Shown piece by piece: positions 63,639 to 64,000 of a stretch of 64,000 nucleotides of DNA. The translations under genes and the position numbers were made by a program. The DNA is from Bremerella sp. TYQ1 (GTDB lineage: Bacteria; Planctomycetota; Planctomycetia; Pirellulales; Pirellulaceae). Location of the stretch: positions 5,911,001-5,975,000 of the forward strand of contig NZ_CP083740.1 of assembly GCF_020150455.1 (NCBI RefSeq), in the 5' to 3' direction. A model generated the notes under the pieces. It had not been told where the DNA came from and did not search any database. It saw only the letters and a program-made list of their open reading frames with translations. Each line of letters opens with the position of its first letter. Within the stretch, counting starts at the first letter, position 1.

Positions 63639-64000
63639 ATGGCCACGAAGACCAAACGGAGTGAAACGGAGTTCGACGATTTCGAATCCGTGCAAAGTCC
63701 TCTCGAAACCTATTTGCGTGAAATCAACGAGACCGCTCTCCTCTCGGCCAAAGAGGAACGCGAACTCGCCACCGCGATCGGCAACGGCGACGTGGCAGCT
63801 CGCGATCGCATGGTGCGTGCCAACTTGCGTCTCGTCGTGAATATCGCTCGCGGCTACACTGGCAAAGGCTTGGGCCTGCAAGACCTCATCGAAGAAGGCA
63901 ACCTCGGACTCTTGCGTGCGGTCGAGGGGTTTGACCCTGCGATGGGAACGCGGTTCAGCACTTATGCCAGTTACTGGATCAAGCAGTCGATCAAGCGAGC
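63639..64000 (+). CDS. Sigma-70 family RNA polymerase sigma factor (RpoD/SigA type), partial
   Basis: ATG 63639 starts a frame open to the window end (about 120 residues seen). It reads [20 protein letters not shown], then region 1.2 [16 protein letters not shown], and region 2: [55 protein letters not shown]. Region 1.1 is absent, so this is a short primary-like sigma (group 2/RpoD-SigA type). Regions 3 and 4 should lie beyond the right end. It would direct RNA polymerase to promoters. Confidence 0.93.
   Translation, partial: MATKTKRSETEFDDFESVQSPLETYLREINETALLSAKEERELATAIGNGDVAARDRMVRANLRLVVNIARGYTGKGLGLQDLIEEGNLGLLRAVEGFDPAMGTRFSTYASYWIKQSIKR

Overview
The window looks like chromosomal DNA of a planctomycete of the Pirellulaceae (Blastopirellula/Bremerella type). 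This is inferred from gene content, not from a database match. The signs are a DUF1559 prepilin-like protein, a DUF11-repeat lipoprotein, a TIGR04222 Cys/Gly-tailed membrane protein beside a CPXCG protein, LpxI next to LpxD (a lipid A-type outer membrane), many alternative TTG/GTG starts, loose operons and short palindromic intergenic repeats. I see no rRNA, tRNA, CRISPR array, transposase or prophage. Both ends cut genes: a PGAD-repeat protein on the left and a primary-type sigma factor on the right.

Layout. 1-3.05 kb: partial PGAD-repeat protein and a HEAT-repeat lipoprotein. 3.2-10.4 kb: a fatty acid beta-oxidation block (fadJ-type fusion, thiolase, acyl-CoA ligase, acyl-CoA dehydrogenase). 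10.4-12.5 kb: ispD and tyrS, closed by a strong terminator. 12.6-21.1 kb: mostly exported or unknown proteins (DUF11 lipoprotein with a LigD_N-like protein, a thioredoxin-like/CAP-like fusion, several hypotheticals). 21.3-26.4 kb: dihydroorotase, DUF1559 protein, HemX-like membrane protein and hemA. 26.4-32.5 kb: a more accessory stretch with a paired inverted-repeat element in two copies, a DUF932-like gene and a DEAD/DEAH helicase, then yraN, an amidase, a ParD-like antitoxin and a toxin remnant.

32.5-40.7 kb: marC and a complete ectoine/hydroxyectoine unit. The uptake genes ehuBCDA run leftward, and the synthesis genes ectA, ectB, ectC and ectD run rightward from a shared 244 bp control region holding a perfect palindrome. 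A MarR regulator follows. An intrinsic terminator between ectB and ectC suggests uncoupled or attenuated expression. 40.9-46.2 kb: a TetR regulator and an RND efflux adaptor/pump pair. A 15 bp operator-like palindrome occurs once in the tetR promoter and once before the pump genes, so the circuit can be read from the DNA.

46.3-52.4 kb: CPXCG and TIGR04222 proteins, a PhoD-like phosphatase, a VOC protein, a thioredoxin-like protein, an SDR and an exported methyltransferase. 52.4-58.5 kb: a leftward envelope/isoprenoid cluster, dxr-rseP-HAD-lpxD-lpxI, in which RseP is enlarged with about four PDZ modules. 58.7-64 kb: DoxX protein, then cmk-plsC-rpsA ended by a textbook terminator, a DUF4259 protein and the start of a sigma-70 factor.
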